A stretch of 64,000 bases of DNA from Halichondria panicea (Eukaryota > Porifera > Demospongiae > Suberitida > Halichondriidae). The translations under genes and the position numbers were made by a program. Positions 23,976-36,165 of this stretch are shown one piece after another (positions within the stretch are counted from its first letter, which is position 1; each line of letters starts with the position of its first letter). The notes under the pieces are model-generated. The model was not told the DNA's origin and searched no databases. It was given only the letters and a program-made list of their open reading frames with translations. Where the stretch lies: NCBI RefSeq assembly GCF_963675165.1, contig NC_087382.1:5876315-5940314 (forward strand), written 5' to 3'.

Positions 23976-26900
23976 ATATAGATAAGCTAACTTTAATATA
24001 AAATTCATTATAGAAACTAATAATTATAACACTCTAATATACTTTTGAGTGAAAGCAAAAACATGGCGAGAGGCATTAGCACAGCACCAGCTTGAACACT
24101 GGTTATATATGCCTTGAGTTGACAATCAGAATGCACAAAAAGTGCACAGCTGAACTTCGTCAGGTTCGTTGGAGTTTGCTCTAGGCAATAGTCTCGGGTC
24201 CATGCAGGCCGTGCTTTAGAAAATAACAGACTATCTAGGCATCTGGCTCAGAGCATAGATCAAGTGAGTGAGACCACAATAATTTGTTGTTTATTGCTGT
24301 TTTTATCCCATATTGACTTATCTCCTAAGGTCAAAGGAAGTTGTTGCTAGGAGGCTCAATAATTTAAGGTGACCTTATGAAAGGTGACCTTTATTTGCCT
24401 ATATTGTGGTAGAGGTTTCCCAGAGAGTAATTAATTAGCAGATCATCATATAATATGTTTGTATGCAGGATGAGATGGAGAGATATTATAGTGATGGTTA
24501 TATATATAGCTTCGCTGTCTCTGTAGATTTTCTTCACTGTGATAACAGTGAAACAAACTATCACCACAAACAAATAAAACCCATTGATTGCCATTGGCTA
24601 CCATACACATTGGTTCCCGGTCCCATGCACTCGCAGGGGCGGATCCAGAATTTAAGGAAGAGGGGTTCTTATATAGTGCTTCTTGTCCACGAGAAGCGCG
24701 GAGGATTAGTATAGTATCACCCGGCGCACTTGTTCTCTGCATATATATACATGATTATTCTATCTTTGCTTGTACATGCATGTTTAGCAGTAAACACTTT
24801 TTAAGGTCCAAGTGCAGGGGAAAAAAAAGCTATTATTAGCTATTATAATTATATAATACTTATCGCAGCAGAAAATTGCCAAAGAACAATATGTATATAG
24901 GTACGAATAAATCTCCAATCTTCATACTAAGGTGATGCTTATACTTATAATTTTATACATATACATGTACATGGCGCATATATAAGTGGCCAACCAGTAA
25001 CACACATCAATGTATAGGCACATGCATGCACTTACATGCATAGTACACTGATGCAGCTGTGCAATGTAAAAGAGGCCATTCATAATCATCACATACATAC
25101 ACACATGTACACACACACACACATGTACACACACATTCCTACCTCATCAGCTGCCAGCCATGCCTCATAGTTTAGGTTGCCATGGGCCCATGGTAAACAT
25201 CCTCCGCCCAAAGTTCCAACCATTTCCTGTTCCCTCCAGAATCTCGATTCTTATTTTTAGGCGTGGTTATACCGTATAGCGCAAAAATTTCGAGGCACTT
25301 ATATTTCATTTTTATCAACATTACAATTGCAATGAGATAGAGAACATGCATGCATTACAGCGATGCTCTGAAACGTATGCAGTATGTGTTACCTTAGAGT
25401 TGGTAATATGTGGTCGTCAGGGTGTGAGCGACTGGTTCCAGTCTGTATATTGCTCCGGCTTTTGGGGGCAACATGTTCAATGCACTTAATTAGGGATCAT
25501 TTAATATTCCCTTGGAAATTTAAATGGTGGCCACCCTATAGAGAACTAAAGCAATCTGTGTAATTTGTTTATGGTTTGTATGACAGAATGTTGTCACCAC
25601 AATCAATGGACAGGAAGTAAGCACACAGCAATCAGTGTAGAGGAAGTAAACAGGAAGCTAGTACACACCACATGAATGCTTGGTCAGTGACTCAGTGCAC
25701 TCTACTGTCTGTAATTTCGATCTGTCCACAAGGGTGACCACCATAAACAAGTTTCACACCACATGAGCTCACTATAATTATATGCACGTACATGCATGTA
25801 TATATAATCATGATAAGAGAAAAGAGTGCATAAACATGTAGTAGTCGAATACAGCACACACAAGCACTACACTAAAATAAGTCTTCACATTCTCAGAACT
25901 TGCATGCTCAATTGTTGTTGTAAAAATGACTATATAGGGATGTGATTTGTTCTGTATTTTAGTTTGGTAGATGTGTGCCTGTTTTGAGTGTGCTCAGCAC
26001 ACTTCAGTGTGTGTATATGCATGTGTACGACGCATGCATGTAGTAGGCAGGGCTGTAAAAGAACCATGCAGGGGGGCTGGGGGAACAGTTGCCCCCCTGG
26101 TTTTTAGACTGTGAAATGGGGTGGGGCTCCTCTGCAGAATCTATTTAAATCTAACCACATTGGTGAATACATTGTGGTTTGTTGCAACAACACTGTACAG
26201 TAAATAAAGTTGATGTACATGCTGCTGAAATTTCTAGCTAGAGCTAGCTCACTGTGGTACAAGGAGTATTAATTCTTTTTTCTCTTCAGTACCTCAGCCT
26301 GCCCATGATGAAGAAGGTAGGCAAACTAAGACCTTCTTTTTACGAAGCTCGATGACTTCCCCAGCGTCTATTCTTACTTTATATACACTGATTCGCTTGA
26401 CCTTGAAGCAGTTGCTCGTGACTTTGCTTCCACTAAGTTACACACATCAAATAAGACATTTCTAATAGCTCTCAAATGCATTTCTAAACTTTGATCTCTG
26501 AGAACTGTCAAAGATTTTCCCTGCATTGCAAGTGGATCTATTCCTTTTTTCTGCCCCCCCCTCCCATCTAAAACATCTCCGATGCTTTACGCGTACCTGG
26601 TTGCAAAATGTGGAGGCCAGCCTATAAACACTATTGTCATTGCCAGGCAACCAGCTGTTGCATGTTGATGTGGATTATAACAGTGCACGAATCACATGAC
26701 GTTGATACAGTATCATATCACTACCATAACTGTGGCAGCGATATAGAAGGGCACTAGGGGAGAAAAATAATACCACACATTTTGCAACTCGGAAAAGTGG
26801 TGTGTTGTATACACCAGCTCATTATTTGTTCTTGACCTATTGAACAAGAAAATACCCATTTATCTTAACAGCAGTGAGCATGCATGTGATAGATGGCTTC

Positions 26901-27740
26901 AATTCTCATGGCCCTGCATACATAGTTAAGTGTGTGCACAGCACCACATGCAACTATATATGCACATGAGCCATGACACACCAACACACACCTGATACCT
27001 GAAGCAGCATCGATGCAGCAACTCTCCAAGAGATATGTCATTACGGCCCTAATTGGAATGATACTAATGGGAGAACAAGCAATGCACATGCACATGATAT
27101 GTACATCTATAGTATTTTTACCAGCTAGGCCAGTATACAATCACACAGTATCAAGATAAGGGGACGTACATGTACAGCTATTATATAAATAGAGCTAGGG
27201 CCTCACAGGTAGAAATAGGTACCTCCATGGTGCTTGAGTCTATCATGTGTTACTGAACGGAATGGAGATGCCTTGAGGGCATCTTCGTGCGATAGCCAAT
27301 TGGATTTCAGTGATGGGAGGCTATCAGAGGCTAGCTGCCATGGTAACAGTACAGTTAATCAGGTACAGAGTCAGTGTAGTAGTTCACACACTTGATCAGT
27401 GCGTCCATTCCACTGGCCAGATCATAGGCATGCAGGTGACGAAATTATATTATGATCTCCTTTAACTTTACTTCCTTTGATGAGATTTTTGTGGCTAGCA
27501 GCTTTTGGTCTCATGTACAAAACAGTCCTTGCATAGGATTACATTATATGCAAGACAAAATCAACAGATTTTGAGAAGGTAACATATTGACTTGCCAATA
27601 GGTGTTTTTTTTAAACATCCCATGGTAAGTGCTGAGTCAGACAACAACACAGAACAGATGGCCGTACCATTATGTGGTTGAACTGGTGCTTCCTACTTTT
27701 AAACTCTACTAAGTGCATGGGATGTGGTAATCACGAAGAC
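23976..27740. other. Gene-poor region before the array
   Basis: No gene recognised. A solo GCAGGGGCGGATCCAG end (24634-24649) resembles the hAT-like terminus at 43646. A minus-strand protein-like stretch lies at 25252-25142 (RIEILEGTGNGWNFG). Sequence at 26560-26760 resembles the upstream spacer of copies C and G (36400-36560, 59720-59890), and 27170-27290 recurs near 40690 and 43360. The array's duplicated blocks therefore begin well before copy A. Confidence 0.5.
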
Positions 27741-27744
27741 ACAA

Positions 27745-27923
27745 TATTTAAAGCGCTCGCTGAATAGCAAAAGTAGTGAAGTATAATGAATGAGTGCAGT
27801 ATCCATTGAACAAGTGAGTTGAAGATAACTGCATTACTCTGTGGTATGCATTGTATTACTTATACCATTCTTGGAACAGTTAACATACATACCAACAACC
27901 ATCCTCATACATGCACTTCAGAT
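27745..27923 (+). promoter_or_regulatory. Promoter, non-coding exon and 5'UTR intron of copy A
   Basis: TATTTAAAG (27745-27753) is followed by GCAAAAGTAGTGAA, then the ATCCATTGAACAA exon end and donor GTGAGTTGAAG at 27814. The intron is 27814-27921 with acceptor CTTCAG, 2 nt before the ATG. The same modules precede copies B, C, D, F and G; in D the donor reads GTAAGT, which keeps it functional. Confidence 0.7.
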
Positions 27924-30900
27924 ATGCTGTCTAGAAGTATTCTCAAATGGTTAGTACTGCTACTAACCCTAGCAACTGTTACCAGGAGTGAGCACTATTA
28001 CATTGTGCCAGCGAATTCAACTGACTTGTATCATGAGTATCGAAATGGAATTTGTTTCACTCTCGAGCAGCTTGTTAAAACAGACCTGTTATCTGGTGGA
28101 GACAATCTCACCTTGAGCTTTCTACCTGGATATCATGTGTTAACTGAGCAGTTATTGATTAGTAACTTCTCACATGTGCAAATCACCGGCCAGAATACAA
28201 GTACAACTGTAGTTGGATTTCATAGCAATTGTACAATACTTTTTTTTAGTATTACAATGTTAAATATTGAACGCTTGGGTTTTATTGGAGCAAATGTTGG
28301 ATCACAAAACTCACATCAAGGTTTGATTATTGACGGTACCAATGATGTGTATATCAAAGACTGTTATTTTTTGGACTGTGTATTATTCAATCAAGCAGAA
28401 ATTCACATAGTTAAGATCGCTAGTACTCTAACTGTAATGATTGAGAGCACTCTCTTTGTGAACAACACTGGTCAGACACTGCACATTGAGGCTGATGAGG
28501 TGTACATAACAAATAGTGTGTTCACTAGAAATGATGGAGGTGTTTATATTGAATCAAACAACGTACTGATCGACAACACAAAGTTCAACTACAACAGTGC
28601 TGAGAGTGGAGGAGCAGTAGACTTGATATCTGATACTGTAATGATTACTTGGTGTAACTTCACAAATAACAAAGCTTCTCTGCACGGTGGAGCGATTCAT
28701 GTTGACTCAGGTAGTGTGTCCATCTCCAACAGTGGGCTTACAAACAACAGAGCTGACGGGAAAGGTGGAGCGATTGATGTTAACTCAGGTAATGTGTCCA
28801 TCTCCAACAGTGAGCTGACGAACAACAGGGCTGACTATGGTGGAGCGATTCGTGTTGACTCAGGTAATGTGTCCATCTTCAACAGTGAACTGACAAACAA
28901 CAGAGCTGACCATTGGGGTGGAGCGATTTTTGTTGACTCAGGTCGTGTGTCCATCTCCAACAGTGAGCTGACAAACAACAGAGCTGAATACGGTGGAGCA
29001 ATTGATGTTGAGTCAGGTAATGTGTCCATCTACAACAGTGAGCTGACCAACAACAGAGCTGACAAGAGAGGGGTGATTTATGTTCGCTCAGGTAGTAGTG
29101 TGTCCATCTCCAACAGTGAGCTTACAAACAACAGTGCTGACTCTGGTGGAGCGATTGGTGTTAACTCAGGTAATGTGTACATCTCCAGCAGTGAGCTGAT
29201 AAACAACAGTGCTGACTGGGGTGGAGCGATATATGTCATCTCAGGTAGTGTGTCCATCTCCAACTGTGAGCTGACAAACAACAGTGCTGACTCTGCAGGT
29301 GGAGCGATTGGTGTTATCTCAGGTAATGTGTCCATCTCCAACAGTGAGCTGACAAACAACAGTGCTGACTGGAGTGGAGCGATTTATGTCATCTCAGGTA
29401 GTGTGTCCATCTCCAACTGTGAGCTGACAAACAACAGTGCTGACCATGGAGGGATTTACATTGCTCAGTCTCTCCTGATTTTGAAAAACACTAACATTAC
29501 TAATAACACGGCCAGTTTTATGGTAGATGGAAGCAGTATTTATGCTGCTGCCAACAGTCGAGTTGAGTTTAATGGACCTACAACACTCAGTAACAATCGG
29601 GGTATGCTGGGAGGAGCCATCAGCATTGTTCAGAGTGAAATATATATTAACACAGAAGGAGTAATCATCACCAACAACACAGCCACCTCTGGAGGAGGGA
29701 TATTTCTGAGAGAGAGTACACTCTTTGTAAATGAGCCAATAAAGATCTATCAAAACACAGCACACCAGGATGGTGGAGGGATTTATGCATATTCAAGTAC
29801 AATTATATTTAACACTCCAAATAAACAAAGTGAGATTACTAACAACAATGCCGAGAATGGTGGAGGTATTAATGTAGTAGCAACAACCCTTAATCTTACT
29901 CGATCGTATGTCAACATCGACTCAAATACAGCTAACGCTAATGGAGGTGGAGTGTATCTACAGCAAAGTTCGAAACTGTACCTATTTAAAAATGATGAAG
30001 AATATCGGACTCAGGATCAACATGTCAAGTTAATGATTAACAACAACTCGGCTCAGTACGGAGGGGGAATATTTGTGGCAGATGGCACAGAGAGTGGTGC
30101 CTGCAGAGTAGGGGCCACAGACACTGATGCTCCTCACATAATTTTTGCTGACTGCTTCATTCAAACAATTAAATTGTATGAGTGGTCCAAGAATAATTCA
30201 AACTATTTCAACACATTCATAACAAATAACACGGCCCAGTCAGGAGCAAACATCTATGGAGGTCTGTTGGACAGGTGTACAATAAGTAAAAATGCTGAAT
30301 ATCCTCCTATCCTTTCAAATGGATCTGGATTGGACTACATCCATAACACTGTAAAATCCTCCACAGCATCAATCTCCTCTAGGCCTATTCAAGTCATTTT
30401 TTGCAACAATGAGTATAATTATATTTCTGTAAGAAAGGGACGCAAGTTTACAGTTAGTGTTATGGCTGTTGACCAAGTTGGAAATCCAATGAATGCCACA
30501 ATTCGCAGTTCTGTTGTTAGTGAGAGTGGAGTTGGTCGTCTTAAAGAAGGACAGGCTGAACAAGAAGTTGGCAATCAGTGCACAGAATTAGAGTACAATG
30601 TATTCTCACAAGACAGCTCTGCTCAAGTGGAACTCTATGCTAATGGTCCATGCATTAATTTGGGAATTTCCAAACAACTTATTAATATTTCTTTTCAAAT
30701 CTGCTCATGCCCTATTGGACTCAAACCAGTTCAGTCCGATATCGAATGCAAGTGTGACTGTGGTCTAGACTTGCAACGAAGATATCAGATAACAAACTGT
30801 TTTGAGGAAAATGGAGCCATAACGCTGGAAAGAAATAGCAATACATGGATTGCAGTCATAAATACCACCAATGAAACAGGGTATGTTGTTAGCAGCTGTA

Positions 30901-32477
30901 CACTTGACTATTGCGTACAAAAACCAGTCAACATCAGTCTAAGTAACCCTGATGAACAGTGTGCCTACAATCGAAGTGGTGTCTTGTGTGGAGAATGTAA
31001 ACCAGGACTCAGTTTTGTGCTCGCTACGTCAAACTGTAAGAAATGCTCTGATCTTTACCTTCTTCTACTAATACCATTTGCGCTGGCAGGCATATTGCTA
31101 GTTGCTTTAATTCTCGTGCTCAACATCACTATAGCAACTGGAAATATTCATGGCCTCATATTTTACGCCAACATAGTAGCTGCTAATAGAGCAATTTTCT
31201 TCCCTAGTTTAAACAACTTTTTAACAATTTTCGTATCATGGTTGAATCTTGACTTGGGAATTGAGGTATGCTTTTATGATATAATGAACTCTCAAGAAAA
31301 AGTGCTCCTTCAACTTGTCTTTCCCGCTTACCTGTTTCTTCTTATGTTTCTTCTTATCATTTTGAGCCAGTACTTTGACTCATTTGCAAAGCTCCTCTCC
31401 AACAGGAACCCAGTTGCTGCCCTAGGCACACTCGTCCTACTGTCATATTCTAAACTCTTACAGTTTATTATTGCTGCACTACAGTACAGAGTCTTGGATT
31501 ATCCTGATGATACAAGTGATATAGTTTGGGTGTACGACGGCAATGTGCAATATTTCACTCACGATCACATCCCTCGGTTTGTTGCTGCAGCCATTATCCT
31601 CATTGCCGGTGGATTGTTTACTGTTCTACTTTTTTTTGGACAATGGTTTCCTCGCTGTTCCAAGGTTATGATATGGACTAAGAACACAAAATACATTGGC
31701 TTCATGGACGCATACCATGCTCCATTCACTCCCAAGCATCGCTACTGGGTGGGACTGCTCCTCTTTGCTCTGATTGCTCATAATCTAGTAGCTTCCATGG
31801 CTCCAGACACTTTTCTTCCCGTGCTATCATCTGGGGCTGTATCAGTTGGACTGATCGGCTGGAAACTACTGAATAATCGTTTGTATAAAAGTAAGTTCTG
31901 TGATTCCCTCGAAAGTCTCTATCTACTGAATATTGTTTGTCTAGCATTTGGCACCTTATATGTCAAAGATACAAATAAAGATCTGTCAGCACTAGCCAAT
32001 ACTTCAATAGCTATATCATTCATCTTATTTGTGACAACCCTCTGCTACCATTTTTACAATTTCGTACTCAAGAAAAGCAATACATGGCTAAAGATAGAAG
32101 AAACCATAAGAAACTTACGAGCTGATGCTGCAGACATGAGACTCCGACGAGCTAACAATGCCCAGGAAATATATCAGCTGGTAGCCGATGAAAATGATGA
32201 TGATGAATTACTCGAAGCAGTAGACAACTATGAACAAAGAGACCCCTTGGATCCACTTTACACTGATGGAGCAGAGGAAGAAGCTGACCCTGACCGTTAC
32301 ATCACTCCTCCCATCATCAGACCAGCCACGAGGCCAGAACAGCTGAGACTCTCCTACATGGATGAACTAGCCCCCCTCACCACAGAAGACTATAGACAAG
32401 CCCTTCCCCCTCAAAAAGTCAACCATCGTCCTGCTGTTACACACACAGAAATCGGCCCTATACGTAATGAAGTGTGA
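27924..32477 (+). CDS. Copy A: beta-helix (GGAI-repeat) multipass membrane protein, intact
   Basis: Single coding exon, 1517 residues, starting at MLSRSILKWLVLL. I chose this ATG because every copy starts with MLSR just after the 5'UTR intron acceptor. Signal peptide about 1-22. Residues about 60-830 form a predicted right-handed parallel beta-helix, including a ~24-residue repeat block (about 256-509; GGAI.V.SG.VSISNSELTNN) that resembles the GGA(I/L)/FxxN repeats of chlamydial Pmp proteins. Then come a Cys-rich part (CSCPIG, CKCDCG, CAYNRSGVLCGEC), 8-9 hydrophobic segments (about 1044-1380, with LLSYSKLLQF) and a ~138-residue cytoplasmic tail with PLYTDG, RYITPPI and SYMDEL. Many N-glycosylation sites. 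A surface receptor or adhesion role is inference; no enzyme motif seen. Confidence 0.85.
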   Translation: MLSRSILKWLVLLLTLATVTRSEHYYIVPANSTDLYHEYRNGICFTLEQLVKTDLLSGGDNLTLSFLPGYHVLTEQLLISNFSHVQITGQNTSTTVVGFHSNCTILFFSITMLNIERLGFIGANVGSQNSHQGLIIDGTNDVYIKDCYFLDCVLFNQAEIHIVKIASTLTVMIESTLFVNNTGQTLHIEADEVYITNSVFTRNDGGVYIESNNVLIDNTKFNYNSAESGGAVDLISDTVMITWCNFTNNKASLHGGAIHVDSGSVSISNSGLTNNRADGKGGAIDVNSGNVSISNSELTNNRADYGGAIRVDSGNVSIFNSELTNNRADHWGGAIFVDSGRVSISNSELTNNRAEYGGAIDVESGNVSIYNSELTNNRADKRGVIYVRSGSSVSISNSELTNNSADSGGAIGVNSGNVYISSSELINNSADWGGAIYVISGSVSISNCELTNNSADSAGGAIGVISGNVSISNSELTNNSADWSGAIYVISGSVSISNCELTNNSADHGGIYIAQSLLILKNTNITNNTASFMVDGSSIYAAANSRVEFNGPTTLSNNRGMLGGAISIVQSEIYINTEGVIITNNTATSGGGIFLRESTLFVNEPIKIYQNTAHQDGGGIYAYSSTIIFNTPNKQSEITNNNAENGGGINVVATTLNLTRSYVNIDSNTANANGGGVYLQQSSKLYLFKNDEEYRTQDQHVKLMINNNSAQYGGGIFVADGTESGACRVGATDTDAPHIIFADCFIQTIKLYEWSKNNSNYFNTFITNNTAQSGANIYGGLLDRCTISKNAEYPPILSNGSGLDYIHNTVKSSTASISSRPIQVIFCNNEYNYISVRKGRKFTVSVMAVDQVGNPMNATIRSSVVSESGVGRLKEGQAEQEVGNQCTELEYNVFSQDSSAQVELYANGPCINLGISKQLINISFQICSCPIGLKPVQSDIECKCDCGLDLQRRYQITNCFEENGAITLERNSNTWIAVINTTNETGYVVSSCTLDYCVQKPVNISLSNPDEQCAYNRSGVLCGECKPGLSFVLATSNCKKCSDLYLLLLIPFALAGILLVALILVLNITIATGNIHGLIFYANIVAANRAIFFPSLNNFLTIFVSWLNLDLGIEVCFYDIMNSQEKVLLQLVFPAYLFLLMFLLIILSQYFDSFAKLLSNRNPVAALGTLVLLSYSKLLQFIIAALQYRVLDYPDDTSDIVWVYDGNVQYFTHDHIPRFVAAAIILIAGGLFTVLLFFGQWFPRCSKVMIWTKNTKYIGFMDAYHAPFTPKHRYWVGLLLFALIAHNLVASMAPDTFLPVLSSGAVSVGLIGWKLLNNRLYKSKFCDSLESLYLLNIVCLAFGTLYVKDTNKDLSALANTSIAISFILFVTTLCYHFYNFVLKKSNTWLKIEETIRNLRADAADMRLRRANNAQEIYQLVADENDDDELLEAVDNYEQRDPLDPLYTDGAEEEADPDRYITPPIIRPATRPEQLRLSYMDELAPLTTEDYRQALPPQKVNHRPAVTHTEIGPIRNEV
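28689..29450 (+). repeat. Coding tandem repeats, ~72-nt period, in copy A
   Basis: Ten units of about 72-78 nt encode GGAI..SG.VSISNSELTNN. Units differ mainly at the residue after GGAI and just before the next GGA (ADGK, ADY, ADHW, AEY, ADKR, ADS, ADW). Confidence 0.92.
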
Positions 32478-33846
32478 ACTCTCTTATTTAGCTGAGGTAC
32501 TTTTTTATAACGTTCGTAGGCATTATTTCCAACAGTTGCTGTCGTTAGCAATTGGTTATGTTAAAGAAAGAGAGGGAGACAATTATATAATTATAATGAT
32601 TTGGGCTTAATATTTGATTCCCAAAATGTTGTGTATATTATGCTGCCATTGATTACATTCATGAGGTCAATTACGATACAAGATGATAGGAAACAAAGCA
32701 GTAATTGTACTGACAATAATTATCCACAAGACAGAAGAGCAACCACCCACTATATAAAATGGCCCATCTCAGGTCCGGCTTCTCTATTCTCTTAAGAGAG
32801 AATTGAGCTATCAAAAATGCGTGCACAACATTTTGCTATTCTGTAGACACTATAGGCTACCTTATAGTGCGAAATGTTCGATGCACTAAAAAGTTTCGTT
32901 GAATATGGGGTATATAATTATAAGCAGGATCTGGTGCTTGAATGCATCATGTGATGTATCAGAATAGAATTGCTGCTAGGGAAAAATAAAAACACCAAAT
33001 TACGTTGCATAGTCACGTATGCATGCAATACACAATTCTAAAGGTCTTGGAAAAAATATTAACAGGTGTATACTCATAAATCTGAGAAAGTATAATTATT
33101 CCCTTGGGTATCTTCTCAAAGTTCCCAGTGTTGCTATGATGGCTATAATATATTATGTACCTTTAGGAGGACCACTATAACGAAACAATCAAATACCAAA
33201 CGTGTATCGAAGAGTCCAGCTGTTGGGAGTATCCTGTTTTGAAAACTTAGTACATGTAATAGATACCATGCAGGAGTGCATGAATAGGAGTATCCGACTC
33301 CCAAGCACTTCTATACACAATGCACAAGACTTAATCTAGATTGTCCAGTAGCTGCGTAACACTACGCAAGTATATCATAGCAATCACAGAGTGTATAAAA
33401 TTATATAGGAATACACTTATATACGGTGAAAATTCACCTGACATCACAAGAGTGTCTGTTGACAGTGTGTAAGCGTGCGGTCAGGAGTGTATGAACACTC
33501 ATGGCGTGGTTATAGTTAGGTACATTTCCTATTTCACAGTTATGCAACAACAAGTATTTGTAACGAAGCAAGAGGAAAGTCTGGAATCGAATGTGCATGG
33601 GAGTCGAATACTCTTAATTCATACTCCTGTAAACACACATCTCTATCTCAACTCCATTGATACATGATAAAAGAGCACTTGTTGACTATTATTTATAATT
33701 ATAGCAAAAGTAGTTAAACAAAAAAGATTGCAACGTCCATTAAAAGTGAGTTGAAGACTATAATCTGCACACTACACGGTATATGCAGCTATTTAGCTAT
33801 TTGAGAGCAGCATGATCATATAATAATGATCATACATGCACCTCAG
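32478..33846. other. Spacer A-B (duplicated at 55821-57124)
   Basis: Contains the 3'UTR of A, then upstream modules of B: a GGGAGTATCCTGTTTT block (33226), GGAGTATCCGACTCCCA (33288) and the promoter at 33660-33745 (GATAAAAGAGCACTTGTTGA, GCAAAAGTAGT, AAAGTGAGTTGAAG donor). The second copy differs mainly by small AT-rich indels. Confidence 0.75.
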
Positions 33847-36165
33847 ATGCTGTCTAGAAGAATTCTCAGCTCGTTTGTACTGTTTGTTACTGACCCTAGC
33901 TAGTTACCAAGAGTGAGCACTATACCGTATACATGTAGACGTCTAGCGGGTAATTTTCGTGGAGTAAAAAATTCGTTATTTTGGTGGGCAAGCTGACCTC
34001 CCACGAAATTTTAAAGTAGGCGTGGCTTACCGGAACGTATGAATGCAGTGCAGGCAACGACATTTTTACTCATGAAAACCACCATTTTCCAGATAAACGA
34101 ATTTTTTACCTCACAAAAATTACCCGCTATACAGTACTATCACATTGTGCCAGTGGATTTGTGTAATGACTATCGAAATGGAACTTTTTCAGATTTATGA
34201 GTACACCTTTTAATGTTCTTTTTTCACTCTCGAACAGCTTGCTCAATGAGACCTGTTATCTGGTGGAGACTTTGAGCTTTCTACTAGGAGATCATGCTGA
34301 GCAGTTATTGATTCGTAGCTTCTCACATGTGCAAATCATTAGCCAAAACACAAGTACAATTGTATTAGATTCCGTACGATACGATTTTTTTTAGTGTTAC
34401 TGTACTTACTGAATTGAGTATTGAACGTTTGAGTTTCGTTGGAGTGAATGTTGGACCTCAAAAATTTAATCAAAGTTTTATCCTTGACGGTGCAAATGAT
34501 GTGTACATAAAAAAAACTGCTACTTTTCGGGCTTGGAAAACCATCTCGTTAAAATTGCTAATACTCAAACTTAAACAATTGAGAGCACTCTTTTTATGAA
34601 CAATACTGGTCAGGCACTGCACATTGAGGCTGATGATGTGTACATAACAAATAGTGTGTTCACTAGAAATGATGGAGGTGCAGTTTACATTGAATCAAAC
34701 AACGTACTGATCAAGAACACAAAGTTCCACTATAACAGTGCTGAGAGCGGAGGAGCAGTAAAAGAGGTATCTGGACCTGTATAGTGATCACTTGGTGTAT
34801 CCAAATAACAAAGCTTCTCAGAAGGGTGGAGCGATTGATGTTCACTCAGGTAATGTGTCCATCTCCAACAGTGAGCTGACAAAAAACCGTGCTAACCATG
34901 GTGAGCGATTGGTGTTGACTCAGGTAATCTATACCGGTATCCATCTCCAACAGTGAGCTCACAAACAACAGAGCTGATAATGATGGAGCAATTTAGGTTT
35001 ACATAAACAGTTGTGTGTGCATCTCCCACAGTGAGCTGACACACAACAGAGCTGAGTATGGTGGAGCGATTGGTGTTCACTCAGGTAAATTAATGTGTCC
35101 ATCTCCAATAGTGAGCTGACAACTATAGTGAGGGTGGAACAATTCATGTCTTCTAATTTTCCACCTTGATCATCAACAACACTAACATTACTAATAACAT
35201 GGTCAGTTTGAACATTTCGCAGTCATATGTAACATTCACTGGAATAAATATTGTCAGCAACAATGGTCATTCTATTTAAGTTTTCAATAGTCGAGTCGAC
35301 TTTAATGGACCTTCAAAACTGAGTAACAATCATGCTGTGTTTGGTGGAGCCATCAGCGCCTACCAGAGTGCAATATACATTAACACTGAAGGAGTAATCA
35401 TCACCAACAACAATACATTAACACTGAAGGACTAATCATCACCAACAACACAGCTACCTCTGGAGAAGGGCTATTTCTGAGAGAGAGTACACTCTTTGTA
35501 AATGAGCCAATAAAGATCTATCACAAGCAGAGGATGGAGGAGGGATTTATGCATATTCCAGTATAGAGTTGAGTTCCACTCAGTGCAGGTGGTAAAAGAT
35601 GCACATGGTGAGCCACGTCCTCCAAACAACGGAGTGAGATTACTCACAACATTGATGAGAATAATGGTGGAGGTATACACGCAGTATCTTAAACTATAGA
35701 TATTCAATTACACGCCAACATTGACTCAAGCGTAGCTAAAGCTAGTGGAGGTGGAGTGTATCTACAGCAAAGTTCGAAGCTGTACCTATTTAAAACGAAA
35801 CTTTTGAGCATAATAATGTCAATTTAATGATCAACAACAACTCGGCTGAGTATGGAGGAGGGATATTTGTGCAGATGACACATAGAGGAGCGTGTGTGGA
35901 GGAGTGGTCACAGAAGATGATGACATACTCGCACCATTTTTGCTGACTGCTTCATTCAACTGTACAAGTGGTACGAGTTTACAACACCTTCATGACTAAC
36001 AACACAGCTACCCCTACCCAGTCAGGAGCAGACATCTACACAGGTTTGTTGGGAGTCGCAAAATTAATTTGTGTAAGTACACCACATCAAGCTGTGTGGA
36101 AGGTACACATGCGTGGCACCACATATGAATACATGGCCATTGAGGTTGCCAACTACTGTTTTTGA
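33847..36165 (+). pseudogene. Copy B: degenerate beta-helix family pseudogene
   Basis: Begins ATGCTGTCTAGAAG after an acceptor, but the signal peptide is out of frame or stopped (CTAGCTAGTTACC) and a MITE (33924-34135) splits the first exon. Downstream are recognisable family segments in changing frames (IERLSFVGVNVG, GQALHIEADDVYITNSVFTR, then GGAI-type repeats around 34820-35130). Many stops and indels, and no Cys-rich/membrane half. It ends near 36040-36165, where unrelated spacer begins. Nearest relative is copy F, with the same breaks. Confidence 0.88.
33924..34135. mobile_element. MITE insertion in copy B
   Basis: Ends ACCGTATA...TAGCGGGTAATT and AATTACCCGCTATACAGT. Flanked by ACTAT direct repeats (33919-33923, 34136-34140). 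The empty site in copies A, C, D and G reads GAGCACTATCACATTGTG. Confidence 0.88.

Noticed and set aside
25585..26321. Isolated exon-like bits (NVVTTINGQE at 25585; YLSLPMMKK at 26295) with good splice borders
   Set aside because: Too short and isolated; no linked exons or recognisable family.
28689..29450. Regular ~72-nt repeats that could be mistaken for a CRISPR array
   Set aside because: In-frame coding repeats of a beta-helix protein; no unique spacers, and the context is eukaryotic.
28835..29765. Several minus-strand open frames inside copy A, and similar ones in C, D and G
   Set aside because: Antisense shadows of the repetitive coding sequence; repeated in each paralogue at equivalent positions.
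27924..32477. Bacterial (chlamydial Pmp) gene contamination or recent transfer
   Set aside because: GGAI repeats are Pmp-like, but the 5'UTR intron, TATA-type promoter, metazoan-style signal and multipass tail, MITE insertions and spliced neighbours show a resident eukaryotic gene.
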